A DNA stretch of 64,000 bases, taken from contig JARWIR010000002.1 in assembly GCA_029959085.1 (NCBI GenBank), positions 45,194,233 through 45,258,232 of the forward strand, read 5' to 3'. The notes under the pieces are model-generated. The model did no database searches. It was not told where the DNA came from and saw nothing but the letters and a program-made list of their open reading frames with translations. A program made the translations under genes and the position numbers. Shown here one piece after another: positions 22,746 through 35,604 of this stretch. The DNA comes from Nemophila menziesii. Its lineage: Eukaryota; Streptophyta; Magnoliopsida; Boraginales; Hydrophyllaceae. Every line of letters begins with the position of its first letter. Positions within the stretch are counted from its first letter, which is position 1.

Positions 22746-24156
22746 CCTCCTTAATTTAAGATAATATTTGAGTAATGCAAGTTAAGTTTCTTTCTCATGA
22801 GCTCGATTTGGGTAGCCTTTCAATCAAACTCAGCCCTTTCCATAGAAAATCCAGACCCATAAAAAACGTCATTTTAAATTCTTTGACTCTTAAAGTGTGT
22901 CTGCTTTTGATTTTGATCTTGTGTTGGGATCAATCTTAACCAACTCTACCCATATCTTTTTTCACTTAATCATGAATTTGATAGAAAGGTAAGAAGTGCC
23001 CCAAAATAGTTATAAGTTTTCAGCAATACTCGTGGGTAAGCATCAATACTAATTAACCTACTAAACTGGAGACTTAAAGTAAAGGCCCAATTTCCAAACA
23101 ACAGTCCATTAAGTTGATATTTTTCTTACTCTAAGGAGTAAAGCAGAAGTTTATGTCCCTATTACAAGCAAGGTTACAAATATCTCTAAAAGAGTGCGAG
23201 GTTCTTTTTTTATGGAAAGATAGCTAATTATATTATTATAATTATTTAAAATATCACGAGCTAACGGGTATGATCGAGAAACTATAGTAGTCTCTCTTAT
23301 CTCCAAGACCTTGGCTTCAAGAGGTGATCCAACCTTGAAATCCCAAGATTACCCTTCCAAAACTTGTCTTATACATCCAGCCTACACTATTAGTACAAAA
23401 TTTATAGCTAGAATCAACATTTGTATGGATTGAGGGCTTACTTACAGTAGAAATATAATTTATATAACCATAAGCTTAACTTTTACAAATGCTTACAACC
23501 CTATCAATATGTTGGAACCCTAATTTCAATCATTCAACCACTACAACCCAAATACCCTCAAGAATCTCGTCTTTACTCAAAAATAATTGTTTAAAAAATT
23601 TATTATTTCTCTCAATCCAAATGATATATGAATAATCTCTGAATTTTTCATGCCAATATAAAATCTTCATATTAGATATAAATTAATTAATAACTTGTTG
23701 TTTCTTCTGATACAAAGAATATATGTTGTCTTTATTTTCTCTTAGCCAAAGATATTCATAAAGATATATTTTCATACATCATTTTGTTTTGAAAAAATCA
23801 GGTGTTTCGTTTAATTTATATGGTATACGAAAATAAGTGCAAAAACCATTTTAAAGATCTTATTTTCCGTTGAATGATTAACGAGATTTTAAACAAATTA
23901 CCAAATTAGGGTTTGTCATGATATCTATTAAAGAACGAATATTGTTTACTAGATGCATTTCGATAATGACTTGTTTTTTAAAAAAACCTTTAAAGAAAGT
24001 TAGATCGGACTCTAGTAAGCAATTTTTTATTAAGAATTTTTTTATTTTGATCGTATTTAATTTATATGATTAAGTTTGAATTTGTATATTGATATACATT
24101 TTATCTTCTAAGATTGTATGCCTGAGATCCTAAAACAACTTTTGTTTGGTAAAATA
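22746..24156. repeat. Module 5' non-coding part
   Basis: No gene. Diverged match to 16491-17750 and 31571-32650: shared CATTTTAAATTCTTTGACTC, GTGTTGGG(A/C)TCAATCTTA, ACTACAACCCAAATACCCT, GATATCTA(T/A)T(A/G)AAGA. The preceding LINE ORF1 fragment stops at about 22745, so this is the junction between two successive module copies. Confidence 0.6.
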
Positions 24157-24770
24157 TAAATTCTATATATAGATTTTATACACAAACATATGTGAGAGTT
24201 GTCGATTTAATCTAGTACTGTAAATTTTAAATTTTATACAGTAAATTTTAAGATTTTGCAGTTTCCAAATGATTTATGTAAACTATTTTATATTAAAGAT
24301 TTAAACGTAATATTATTTAGATTTTTCGATAATTAGATGAATTGTTCTAATTAAACAAATTCTATTGATTGAAGTTCATTAATAACTGTCCAAATTTCAA
24401 TTACTATAGATTACATAATTTTTTTATCTTTTAAAAAAATAGTTAACCATGATATTTACATACATGTAAACATTCTTTATATTTGGTATGTGTTATAAAT
24501 CTCAAAATGATCTCAAATTGATTTTGAACTTTATCATTGTTCTCAATGATACATAAATTTGTTTATAATTAGACAGCTAAATCTGGATTTGTTTTGCATC
24601 ACTATTTTCCATTTTATAAAAATAAAAATAAATCCATTTTCATTAAATTATTTTAGATTTCAATTGATATAATATCCATTAATCACATTAATGAGCACGA
24701 ACCACTAGATAAGATTGAAAAGAAAAGCATAATAAATAAATTAGAGACTTTTTTTCTAACAAATTTTTTT

Positions 24771-24873
24771 TATGTAGCTTAATTGGTTGGAGTCTTGCTA
24801 TTTCTTCAGCACTGGAAGGTACATGGTTCGAATCCCCTCCTTAAAGGACAACCCACGTACCAGGAAAAAAAAA
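24771..24873 (+). mobile_element. Short tRNA-derived SINE-like insertion, copy Z1
   Basis: A box-like TAGCTTAATTGG (24775-24786) and a perfect B box GGTTCGAATCC (24825-24835) about 50 bases apart, as in the internal RNA polymerase III promoter of a tRNA, followed by about 30 bases and an A-tail (24865-24873). Block Y at about 20315-20330 shows the paralogous site without it: TAACAAACATTTGTTTTTGAT there against TAACAAATTT...AAATTGTTTTTGAT here. It is not a tRNA gene: no acceptor-stem pairing is evident around it, and it carries an A-tail. The same element is in Z2 at 37319-37424, so it predates that duplication. Confidence 0.65.
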
Positions 24874-26118
24874 TTGTTTTTGATAAAATTGAGTTTTTTT
24901 AGCTTTCTCTGTTTCATTATAAATTTAATATATTCTTTTACTTTTGTTTAATATTCATGAAAAACTAGAAGTACATATATAACAATGCATAAAAGTTGCA
25001 CCCTTATAAAAAGTATGAAGAAACTTTACCAATTTCATCACAAAGTTGTTTGTTGAATTTTATATATTTTGCTTAAAAGTGTTTTCAAATTTTTTTCTTT
25101 TACATATTGTTCTTTCCTAACAAATATAGTACTTAACCAAGGCTAGAGTGACGAAAAACCTTAGTACTCCAATGGTGTTTTCATGTAAGATCTGCTTCTC
25201 TGGCTACAAAATGATTTTTCTCCTTTGTAATAATAAGCCTTCAAAAAAAATATATCAAGATTTTTCCTATTCACTATGCCAAAAAAATTATAAGTTCTTC
25301 CGATCCAAAACAAATTATAGTCGAAATTAAAGGGCATCCTCGCCGACTTTACTAGGTTGTTAAGTGTAAATAACATTATCTTCAATGGTAAAGATGTAAG
25401 AGTTAAATATATTATATACTTACCTTGATAATTCCTTCACACTCTCGATAATGAAAACTTCATCCGTGTATTTTGAAGTGCAAGCAATATATCAAAGATT
25501 TTGTCGAGCCATTTGCCTTAGACGATAGAGGGCTATGTTCCGGACATTACTCGTGCATTTTACTGGGGAGATGAAACTTTAGAAAGATTAATTTTTGTTA
25601 TATAAACGTAAAATTTATATGTAAAAAACAAGATTTAATCATGTTTTTGTTAAAGAGATGTGAATTATTAATGTAAAACCAGATATATTTTTTGTTCTTA
25701 TCAATATATTTTATTGTTATATACTTTAAATTCCTTTTCATAGATAGTGATGTGCTTGGAAAATTGTTGTTTATTGGTACCTTAATGAATAAGTATAGTT
25801 GTTGTATAACTGATGATTACATATAGTATATATTGCCTCTAAAAGAATTGAAACATATATAGTATAAGTTAATGAATTTAAGTTTCACCATTGAATTTCT
25901 CTGTTGATACTGGAGCTGCCTATCTTGGAATTAATTTGTTGCAAGTATGGTTAAAAATTGGTTAATTTATGTAAAACAGCGATGCATTAAATTCCTTTTA
26001 ATACAAGATTAAATGATCTTAGTAATGTCCTATCGAGTTGTAATGCAACATTATTAATCCATGCTCATCGTTTTATGTTTCATGCAGTGTTTAATAAATT
26101 TGCTCTTTTTTTGTTACA

Positions 26119-26268
26119 ATGGAGGTCCATGGACCATGGAATAAAACACAAGAATTAGCTCAAGAAATCTTCAGAAACCAAAGTGAAAATCCTCCTAGAA
26201 GTTTTCTGTTCGAATTCGGCTTTCGTGAGTATTCCACATATCTCAACGAGAGGATCGTGGAAGGAAGG
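26119..26268 (+). CDS. Exon of an unrecognised protein gene, copy Z1
   Basis: An ATG at 26119 opens exactly 50 codons ending in GAAGG followed by a consensus splice donor (GTAAGTG at 26269). The peptide starts MEVHGPWNKTQELAQEIFRN and ends FEFGFREYSTYLNERIVEGR, a convincing protein composition with an amphipathic helix and an aromatic-rich FLFEFGF segment. In Z2 (38702-38851) it has one N-to-T change, an N-to-I change and a stop near the end. Its downstream partner may be the glutamine-rich exon at about 26590-26905. Block Y has lost this exon. I do not recognise the family. Confidence 0.45.
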
Positions 26269-26589
26269 GTAAGTGTTAGACTATCTTAAGCCAAATCTTG
26301 CTAATCAATCTGCGCACGTATTTGCTTCTCTTTAAAAAAAATTCTCTCTAATACGCTCTCATATGTCCTCTTTTTCTTTCCATATATTACGGCTTCACAA
26401 TCAAGTCCTGACAATTCCAAAACCTCTCCAGGTGCTACAAATAGGCTCCCTAAACGGGATGCAAATAACACAGATTGAGATGACTTATCACCCGTAGTCA
26501 TAGGATAAAATAGAATGGTTCTTCCATAGATTCAGTATTAACAAAGACCGGAATATGTTTTTGGGAATAGATTTGGAAGGTTCAAAATT

Positions 26590-26905
26590 TTAGTCATCAC
26601 CGTTACAAAGAAAATTCACGAGCGCATGAGTTAATATTAATCATCATAGGAATGAGGGTAGAGGTGTTGAAGATGAGCCGCCAAATCACCAAATCAGGAG
26701 AAGGATGATATTCGAGGCACTGCGCCTTCTTCACCAAAGGCTGCAACAGGCTCAGAAGAACCAGTAACCCAAACTGGAGAAAAGGATCAAGAAGCTAATG
26801 ACGCTAATATATTACCTGACTTGTTCTATATGAATGACAATGAACTTTATCCAATCCCAACTTACCCACACCTCTTGTGCACGGATGAACAAAAACAGAA
26901 CGGTT
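26590..26905 (+). pseudogene. Glutamine-rich exon remnant, copy Z1
   Basis: Homologue of the block Y exon at 21664-22030. Reads DEPPNHQIRRRMIFEALRLL then HQRLQQAQKNQ and a TAA; after a frame change PDLFYMNDNE and PTYPHLLCTDEQKQNGCK, ending at a possible donor (AAG|GTATGG). Where Y has IRAIKALCL, Z has MIFEALRLL, so the leucine-rich helix is conserved. Probably the exon after 26119-26268, separated by an intron of about 0.3 kb. Dead by frameshift. No function is assigned. Confidence 0.45.
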
Positions 26906-27229
26906 GTAAGGTATGGAAATCTACACTCGTTATTCGATTACATATAGTGTATACATATCTATGATAATTTAGATCACAACTTAGAGCACCCGGAATAGAA
27001 ACATGACCAGTCGTCTGCCAAATTCTACCCTTCCACATAGTTCCACATGCTCCCCTGAACTCAAAAATTGTGTGTGTTCCATAGGAGAAAAATGAACAAA
27101 TGAGCTGATGGATAAACAAGAGTGGCCATGGAAACGGCGCAGGAACTTTCATATTCGTGAATATTATTAATTATACTTGTGTTCCCCTTATTGTGATTAA
27201 TTTTTAATTTCATTAAACCAAACTACTTT

Positions 27230-28900
27230 TAAAATTGTAGAGGTGTCAATAGTGAAGTATTAGGATAGAAGTCAAGTAAATGAGAGTGAGTCATAAACCT
27301 GACATTAAAATAATGGTGGTGGTGGAAACCAAGGTGTTTGGCTCTGAGGAAACATCTATTTTTAAATCCAAACATATCCATTAAAGTTGATGTGATTGGA
27401 TTTTCGGGAGAATTTAAATCCTTAAGAATAGAGACGATATAGTTATTAAAATTTTAACGTTTAGTAAACAAGTTATTAATCTACTTATATCTCAAGACTA
27501 ATATAACCCTTATATTTTATATGCTCCTAAAACATGGATCTGCGAAAGACTTTGTGACGCTTTGGTGGCAGGAGGAACATACACGTTCCGTGGATTGTAA
27601 CTAGTTATTTTAATAAAAAATTTTTTGTTGAGGACAAGAGTGAGGTACTCCAGAAACATATAGACTCATAAGAACATTTTAGAGATGGAGAAATTTTTAA
27701 GTTTTGGATGATTGGAGATTTTTGGGTTATAAATTCACACAGAGCTGTTCGTAGAACTCAAGGATGAGGAAAATGATGTGACTCGATATGGCCTACGGAA
27801 ATGATATCTGTCGAGAAATGTTTCAATACCCAAAGGTTCATCACCTCCCCCAACTCATTTAGAACACTTTATTATTCTCATCAAGATTTCTTCTATACCA
27901 TTTAACAATAGAAAGCGGCATCAGATCTATTTTGAGGTAGCCTGGTGTTTCCACGAAGGCTTATGAGATTTTGTAGGGAGCAAATAGGATGTACTTAGGA
28001 GTACAATTTGAGAATATGTAAAGAAGATGTGACAAGGTTTATCGACTTAGAAACATGATAATTTTGGGGATATCTTCAGCAATAAAAGGAACCTCATGGC
28101 TTGGCTGGCAGAGATCCAAAAGGCGTTGCAAATTTCATACAATGCCACCCTAGTGAAATTGGCGATTGGGCTAAGTAAGAAATATGAGAGTGTTTTCGAG
28201 CAAGAAGAAAGACATTGGTTCAAGCAAGTGCGATCAAATTGGGTTCACTCAGGAGACAAAAATATAAAATTCTATAATTTGCATATTTTAGTAAAAAAGG
28301 GCAAGTCATTTCGACGGGGAATTAATAACAACAATAATGAATGGCTTGAGATAATCAGATAACATGGGTGAAGGACTTTTTTTAGAACTTGTTCTCGCTA
28401 GATGACACCATAGTATGGTTATTTTCACTTCTTAATATGCCTACACTGAAATCAGTTTCCATCCAAACATTACCTGCGAGCGCTACTAGTGTATAGATTT
28501 GAGTAGAGGTAATCCAAATGCAACCCCACAAGTCACTATGACCAGATGACATGACAACAGGGTTCTACCAAAAGTCTTAGGAAATAGTCGGTCCTTCGGT
28601 TTGTAATATGCTAAACCAGATGTTACAAGAGACTTATTTTTAGATAGAAGTCCATGGCACATCCATACACTTGATTCTGCAGATCGAAAGTCCAAAGTTC
28701 ATCACATAAATTTGACCGAATAGCCTTATTAATGTGTGTCTCAAGAGTTATATATAATTATTGTATAATTAACTTCGTCCAATGCTAGCAGAAGTGATAG
28801 GCCCATATTTCTTCTAAATCGATTGAAGATCGACAACATCGTGCTAGTTAATGAAGAAGATTACTTTATGAGGCGTGGATAGGATAGATGAGTGTTTATC
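27230..28900 (+). pseudogene. LINE ORF2 remnant (endonuclease and N-terminal RT), copy Z1
   Basis: Endonuclease start: HKPDIKIMVVVETKVFGSEE from 27292, where the ETK glutamate (27325-27327) is the APE-type catalytic position of the KPD-x-ETK motif, then VDVIGFSG. A region at 27530-27600 reads APKTWICERLCDALVAGGTY, like the Y-A-x-x-x-x-x-R-x-x-LW helix of LINE endonucleases. The linker, open at 28096-28362, has AWLAEIQKAL and the diagnostic HWFKQVRSNWVHSGDKNIKF. RT begins EVIQMQPHKSL-stop-PDDMTTGFYQKS-stop-EIVGPSVCNMLNQ (stops at 28539-28541 and 28578-28580), then LRPMLAEVIGPY and, frame-shifted, DNIVLVNE. The catalytic YADD region is absent: the LINE is truncated as well as decayed. ORF1 is missing upstream. 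Confidence 0.85.
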
Positions 28901-29339
28901 GAATTAAACGTGGTTGGTTTGAGTGTATTACTATGTTTAAGCGAGGTGTTGAGTTCGTAAGTATAAATTCTGTTGAATAAACAAATAAAAATAATTAAAG
29001 AAAGGATAAACTTTATAATGGTTTAGCTCACAATTTCCTTGTGATTGCATGATAATCCTTTGATAACAATGATTATATATATATATATATACCATATCAA
29101 GACCATGTTCGCTCCCATGGTCTCTTGCGTGGTTTCCACGTTATGAGAACTAATATTCCTATTCTTGCAGAGCATGCTTCTAAATAGTGGTACGTCTTTT
29201 AACCGTTGAGCATGTGATGGCCTATCTTTATGGTGATCAAAACTTGATCTTCCCAACTCCTTGAGTGGACCAAATATACTCCAATATGGCTTTCTGTTAC
29301 TGGAAATATTGAACAAGAAACCAAAAATCATTTTCTATA

Positions 29340-31570
29340 AAAAAAAAAATATTTACAGAAACAAAAACTAGGCCTATGTGTTTCAGTTTTGCGAATGGAA
29401 TGTCTTCGTTGATAGATTATTTTGGAAATTTTTTTCACGTCTTTATACAATTCCTTTGTTTTTTGTAATTGCAAAATATAACTAGTATATCGTAATTCTG
29501 TAATTTTTCTAACAAATAATTTGCAGTTTGATGTGTAAATTATAATCAAATAAATACATAAACATTATGGATTGCGATAAAAAAGTTCTTCAGGAATTAG
29601 AATTAATTTTTTTATCATGTCTATAAATTGATTTATTTAGTAAAAAATATGACTCTCTAGTGAGCAAATGATATGTTGGAGGAGACTTGTTTTGGGTAAG
29701 ACCATCTCGAATATTAATTCACTTTTTGTTCTTTATATTATCATAAGTCGAGTCTAAAAGTAATCACAAAATTATTTTGGCATATCAACTTCTACTTCCT
29801 CTATTTCCATTACTCAATAACATTATTCAATATTCTACTATTCACTTATCATTTGATTTTCAATTATATTGTTTATTCTTTCATCTAAGGTCAATAGCGG
29901 GTCAGATAAACTTACTAAACCCTCTAGGTGCTCCAACCACTAAGTATGATTAAACTATCCCTATCTCTGGTAATGTCTTTCCATAATCTATTTAACGAGT
30001 CAGTGTATTACATTGATCCAACCCTCAATAGTGTAACTTTTATGACAATAAACACACACTATCTTAAAACCTCTCACATCCTCCATAAACATATCACAAT
30101 CTTACAAAAATTCACACTTCCCTCTCCAAAATATTTTCAAACCAAAGTATTGAACACTTGTTGAATTCCCCTTCACCCACAAAACTAAAATTTAATTTTT
30201 TACTTAAAAAAATAAAACAAATATAGAGCAATACACAATTATAACCATTTCCAGATCATCGACCATATTATATATATCCTAAATACTACTCGGTCAAGGT
30301 GAGAAAATGGTATTCGACTTATAAACATATCATCCTATAATTTGTTGTCTCGTATTAGCCCATGATAATACACAAAAATGAAACTGCTCCAGCTATATAC
30401 CCTACATGGGATATAAAACCATCACCCAAGTTGTCCTTATATTATCTTCCAAGCGACGTGTCGTGTTCATCTTGGTATACCGGTTGATATCTATCAATCC
30501 TCATTTTTCTTTTGCCTTCCTTATTCAACTCACCCACGCATACATCAACACACAGTCTCTACCAACACCAAACATTTCTTAACAACTGCCATTTGAATTC
30601 AAAGTCCACCACCAATATAAATCCTACACCATCAACAAGAAGCTATTATCCAAGAACTAAAATTTTATGTAAATGTTAATTTGTTGTAAATAAAATTCTT
30701 AAAAACATCAAGACAAAACCTTATTTTAGATTTATATAAACACACTAATATTGTACCTTCAAACTCTTTTATCCACTTTCCTATTTTCTCGAGGTTTTCA
30801 TACACTTTCAAAAATATTAAACATTTTAAGATTCTTTTTGTAAGTAAGTATCAATTATATTATAATGAAACAAATCAGTTTAACAAACAATTTATTGGGA
30901 AATAATTAATCCCAGTAACGCTCTAGTTAACTAAAACTGCGTCGCCCCATTTTCTTAATGAGCACAAGTCTTGTTCATCTGGAGTTAACTAACTCGAATC
31001 GCTAATTTAGAATACTAATTCTAGGATAACAGTAAAAAGTATTACCCTCTGATTAGTTCGGTTAATCTCGAGATAACATGGGGTTTACCTTAAATGAAAG
31101 TAGTAAAAAAATTCATAATATTCAACCTTTTTAGAGTAAAATTTTAAGAATAATATATGTATTACATATTTCTAAGATCTATTTCGAACATACTACTAAG
31201 CAAACAACACCTTTAATATATTACACATCTTTTAATTTGACACTAATAAAATAAGATCTCGGCATCCTTTCGAGAATTTTGCTTGGTCCTTTCAAATAAA
31301 TTTATATTAAAAAGAACGTAATCCTCAATAAAAATTAATATAATTTGAATAAAAGTATGCAATACATAAAATTAAAAATATCTCATAGTATTTCTAGGAC
31401 ATGAGATGTATAATTTAAAATAAGGATTAGGTTGGTAAAACCAACTAATGAGATCAAATTTAATAATGAGATATTATATATGAAAAAAGTTATATAAGTT
31501 GAACTTTTTTTTTAATGTGAATTAAGGCATAAATGTTTGGGCTCTATTTGGTAAAATTTTATTTTTCTCT
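29340..31570. repeat. Module tail, copy T2
   Basis: Non-coding, nearly identical to 41917-44430 and a diverged match to 14340-16490. Includes the empty site (29744-29757, AAGTCGAGTCTAAA) for the SINE that sits at 42336. Short frames here (29328-29549 on the - strand, 29928-30164 on the + strand) survive in the sister copy only because the copies are young. Just upstream, a short (TA)n tract lies at 29069-29089. Confidence 0.85.
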
Positions 31571-32939
31571 CTTAGGTTAGGCTCGATTTAGTTGGAATCT
31601 TAATCTTGCTCAACCCTACTACAGGAAAACCATACCCGCATAACAGATCATTTTAAATTCTTTGAATCTTTAATTAGGTTCGGTTTGAATATTAATCTCG
31701 TGTTGGGCTCAATCTTACATTACCCTAACCACTGAACAACAAAAGCTTAATTATTTAGTCATACATAACCCATTTTAATGGGTTATTGTTAATAATAAAA
31801 TCCAATAAAAAACTTATTAAAGCAAACTTAAATCCACATAAGCCTGGTCACTAGATATCATAGCTTAGATGTATACATCATAAGTCTAACCCTAACAAAC
31901 GCTTACAACACCATTGCCGCAGCAGTCAGAAACTTAACTTTCCCCTCTTAAATCTTCAATCTTTAATATTTTAGCACTATAAGATCTAATTCTTTTCCAA
32001 ATTTTTAACCACTGCAACCCAAATACCCTTGACAATCTAGTCCTTTCTCAAAATAGTTTTTTAAAAATGCTATTATTTCTTCAAATCCAAAAGATATCCA
32101 AAATATATATGAATAATCTATGGATTCCAATGTATGATATTCATATTTGAGGTAAATAAATTTATAACTGGCTGTTTCTTTCAATCTAAATCAATTTATT
32201 TCTTTACTTCTTTTGGCCAAATATATTCGTAAAGATATATGTTTATTCATCATCTTGTTTGAAAAGTGATTGTTTCTTTTAATCTATATGGTATAAGAAA
32301 CAACTACAAATAAATTTTAAAATTTTTATTTTTAATTGAATGATTATGGAGATTTTTAACAAATTACCCAATTAAGGTTTGTCATGATATCTAATGAAGA
32401 GCAAATGTGGAATTTTAGATGTATGTCATTTCACTCTTTTTTAACAAAACTTAAAAAAGAAAAGATAGATCTCAAACTCAAGTCAGCAATTTTTGTTTTG
32501 TTGTTATATTATATGTATGATTAAGTCTAAATTTGTATACTGTTAAATTATTTATCTTCTAAATAATTATATGTCTGAGATCTTAAAAAAATTCAATGAT
32601 TTTGTTTTGGGAAATGTGAATTCTATGTATAGATTCTATACACAAACATATGGGTGTAGTGGTCAGTTTAATCTATAGTTAATTTTAAATTTTATACTAT
32701 GGAAAGTGTTGTAATTACACTTTTGGGGAGTAACTTTATTTAGATGAATTATTCTAATTAAACAAATTCTATCAACTGAAGTTCATTAATAATGGTTCAA
32801 AATCTAATTAGTACTAATGACATATTTTTTTTTTGTTTTTTAAAACAGATATACAAAGATCATTAGTCATAACATTTCAATATATAACAATATTTCATAT
32901 ATCTGGTAAGTCTTAATCTCAAAAAGGAATAATTGGTTG

Positions 32940-33376
32940 AATATTCTTCCCAATAGAGAATTTCCTCTTCTTTTTGTTAGGATACAAGGATATGATGAGC
33001 AGGAAAGCAACAATCCCTCATGGTTTAACTGTATTGAGGTAAATAAAGTGGTTGATTTGGTCAAAAGTCTGGCGATAAGAAGTACATGGCTATTAGAGAA
33101 GGAGATAGGTGTAATAACTCTGTATCGTCAACAAGTGACTAAAATTACAAGAGCTTGTGAAAGACTGGGCTTAAATAAGGTTAAGGTTGGAAGAGTTGAG
33201 CGGAGCAAGAGAGAGAAGTTATTATCGTGTCTACCGTTAGATCAATACGTGGATACAAGAAAGATAAACTAATTAAATCCCTTGGATTTATTACTAATCC
33301 TAGAAGGTTTAATGTTGTCGTTACACTAGCTAAAACGCTACTTATTATTGTTGGTGATCCCCACATTTTGCATAAG
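32940..33376 (+). pseudogene. SDE3/MOV10-like SF1 RNA helicase, C-terminal fragment, copy Y2
   Basis: Best preserved with Y3. The first frame (to 33272) reads FPLLFVRIQGYDEQESNNPS, WFNCIEVNKVVDLVKSLAI, EKEIGVITLYRQQVTKITR, CERLGLNKVKVGRVE; a second frame (33227-33454) supplies STVRSIRGYKKD, LGFITNPRRFNVVVTLAKTL, LIIVGDPHILHK. In intact SDE3/MOV10 proteins motif V reads about VGSVEQFQGQE; here the FQGQ part is gone and the frame breaks. Motif VI should contain TRAK, whose arginine is the ATP arginine finger; all copies read TLAK. About 150 residues of a roughly 1000-residue family. The first RecA domain with Walker A and B motifs is absent, so no ATPase is possible. Confidence 0.88.
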
Positions 33377-34116
33377 ATAAAATTTCCTTTTATTTATTCA
33401 TCTCTTTCATTTTCTAGAAATAAAATTTTATACATTATTTTTAGAGTATTTTAGATTTCAATTGATATAATATGTACTTAATTAATTGTATTCTTCAAAC
33501 ATAAGATAGAAAATTGTTAGTCTAACATGCAAAAACTGCTCATGAATATTATAAATTGCAAATGTGTCATCTTTAATAACCTTAGAATACCTTAAAAGAA
33601 ACCTTCATATTGGCTATTAAGGGACAATTTTTTGGTAAGAGTTAAGTTACATTACTTAATCAACATAACAAATTTGTTAAAATATCCAAGTTCAAAACTT
33701 GTAATCATGAAAATCAAAGTTCGATAATGAGCATGAGCTACTAGATAAGACATAGTAAATCTGAAAGAAGCCAAAAAAAATTAATTTGGGTACCTTTTTG
33801 TAACAAACATTTGTTTTTGATAAAGTTGAGTTTTTTTAGGTAAAAATTAAATTGTCTGATATTTGCTTTATCAGTTTCATGATAGATTTAATGTCTTTTT
33901 TTTACTTTTGTTAATTATTCTTAAAAGCTGGAAGTACATATATATTGTCACCCTAATAAAACGTGTGAACAAACATAAGTCGTTTGTTGATATATTTTGT
34001 TTAAACGTTGTTTCAATTTTTTTACTTTTACACACAAGGGATATATTTTATAAAAAAAGTAGGTTTACTAAAAATATGATTATTAACTAGGGCCAGAGCG
34101 AGGACAACCCAAAACC

Positions 34117-34363
34117 ATGAACATGATTACCAAAAAGTTTGAGGAGCCAATTGGGGTGGTGGTGTTAGCAATTTTGGCAACCATGCATGAAGAAGATTCA
34201 CAAGATACAATAATAAAAAAATAAAGATGCAATCTTTTCTCAGTCACCAAAATCATTAATTATCATATCCATGTTCAACTTAGTGGGTAGTTTTAATAAT
34301 AGAACCATTAAGAAAATGTCAACTTGGAAAGAGACGGAGAAGTCCAGAAGATATACCCTGTAA
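34117..34363 (+). pseudogene. Unrecognised frame, copy Y2 (truncated by stops)
   Basis: Counterpart of 20635-20859. Begins MNMITKKFEEPIGVVVLAIL, keeps ATMHEEDSQDT, then meets TAA within a 22-base A-rich stretch that Y1 lacks (after GATAC near 34207). The remaining sequence continues out of frame to the same TAA-containing end. No function recognised. Confidence 0.3.
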
Positions 34364-35169
34364 AGAATATTAAAATAAATACTAACTCATGTATATTTTG
34401 ATGGTCAATTATTTGGGGTAACTATGTAACTGAGGGGAACGACTGTGATATATTGGTACTGCGACTACTGGTTTGAGTTAAATATATTATGTATTTGTCC
34501 TGACAATTCCTTCACACTCTAGATAATGAAAACTTCATTTGTGGATTCTGAAGAGCAAGCAATATATCAAAGATTTTGTCGAGTCGTTTGCCTTAGACGA
34601 TGAGTGCTATGTTCCAGATGAAATTTTAAAAAGATTAGTTTCTATTATATAAATGTAAATTTTAAATGTAAAAATAGGATTTATTCATGTTCTTGTTAAA
34701 GAAATGTGATAATAAATGTAAAACAAGAAAACTTTATTGTTCTTTGTTAAAATGTTTTGTTGTTAAATACTTTGAATTCATATCATGGTTAATGATGTGC
34801 TTGAAAAGTTGTTTGTTGGTACCTTAATGAAACAAGTACAACTAATGTATAACTGATGATCCAATGTATATGTGTATTCAATGTATATGATTACAAGTCA
34901 CCCTACTTGAATTTCTCTTTTGATATTACATCCCAAACCAAACAAGAATCCTGGATGTGCCTATCTTTGAAATAGTTTGTTAGAAGTATATATGATTGAG
35001 AATTGGTTAAATTATGTAAAACAAGCGATGCATTAAAATGCTTTTAATACCAAATCCTAATAATGTCGTATTGAGTTGGAATATAACACTCATTAATCCA
35101 TGCTCATGGTTTTATGTTACATGCAACATTGTCAATAGTGTTACTTAATCCTCTTATTCTTAAACAGAA

Positions 35170-35535
35170 TGATAACTCCATGGATTAAGTAATTGACAAA
35201 TATTAGAATTTGTTCTCGGGCTCAATTGATTCAATGCAGGGCATGGAAATCGAAGGTTCAAACAAGCGCAAGAGTAAATATTAATAATCTTCATAAGAAG
35301 GAGAGTAAAGGTGACGAAGAAGAGCCACCAAATCACCTGTTATATATTGATGTTATTCGAGCCATCAAGGCACTATGCCTTCTTCACTAAAGGATGCAGC
35401 AGGATCAAGAACCTCAAAAGCAAGAAGTGAATGGCGCTAATAAAAGGCTTGACTTGTTCTATATGTGTGAAAATAAACCTCGTCCAAATCCGACGTACCC
35501 ACAGCTCCTGTGCACGGCGAAAGAAATGCAAAATG
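35170..35535 (+). pseudogene. Glutamine-rich exon remnant, copy Y2
   Basis: Counterpart of 21664-22030 with the same splice-acceptor context (TTATTCTTAAACAG). Open 35193-35390: INNLHKKESKGDEEEPPNHL, then IRAIKALCLLH and a TAA; the same frame continues QQDQEPQKQE, NGANKRLDLFYM and PNPTYPQLLCTA. The stop sits one codon before that of Y1, which shows independent decay of a formerly open exon. Confidence 0.45.
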
Positions 35536-35604
35536 GTTGTAGGGTATTTAAAATCTATTTGATTACATAGTTACAATATAGGTTATACATATCTATCGAA
35601 TATA

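Larger units (their letters stand above)
24157..31570 (+). repeat. Segmental duplication block Z, copy 1
   Basis: Nearly identical to 36730-44430 in direct orientation. The differences seen are point changes, a stretch near 25107 missing here but present at about 37657-37690, and a SINE present only in copy 2 (42336-42647). It carries a short SINE-like insertion, exons of an unrecognised gene, LINE ORF2 and the non-coding tail. Relative to Y it lacks the helicase fragment and the LINE ORF1 fragment. Confidence 0.95.

Noticed and set aside
24775..24835. Possible tRNA gene (A and B boxes)
   Set aside because: No acceptor-stem pairing seen, A-tail follows, and a paralogous empty site exists; SINE-like element preferred.
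26862..27152. 96-codon - strand frame, also near-identical at 39473-39730
   Set aside because: It is antisense to the glutamine-rich exon and spacer; similarity between copies reflects recent duplication only.
32940..33376. Functional RNA helicase gene
   Set aside because: No first RecA domain, motif V deleted, arginine finger replaced, frame broken in every copy.
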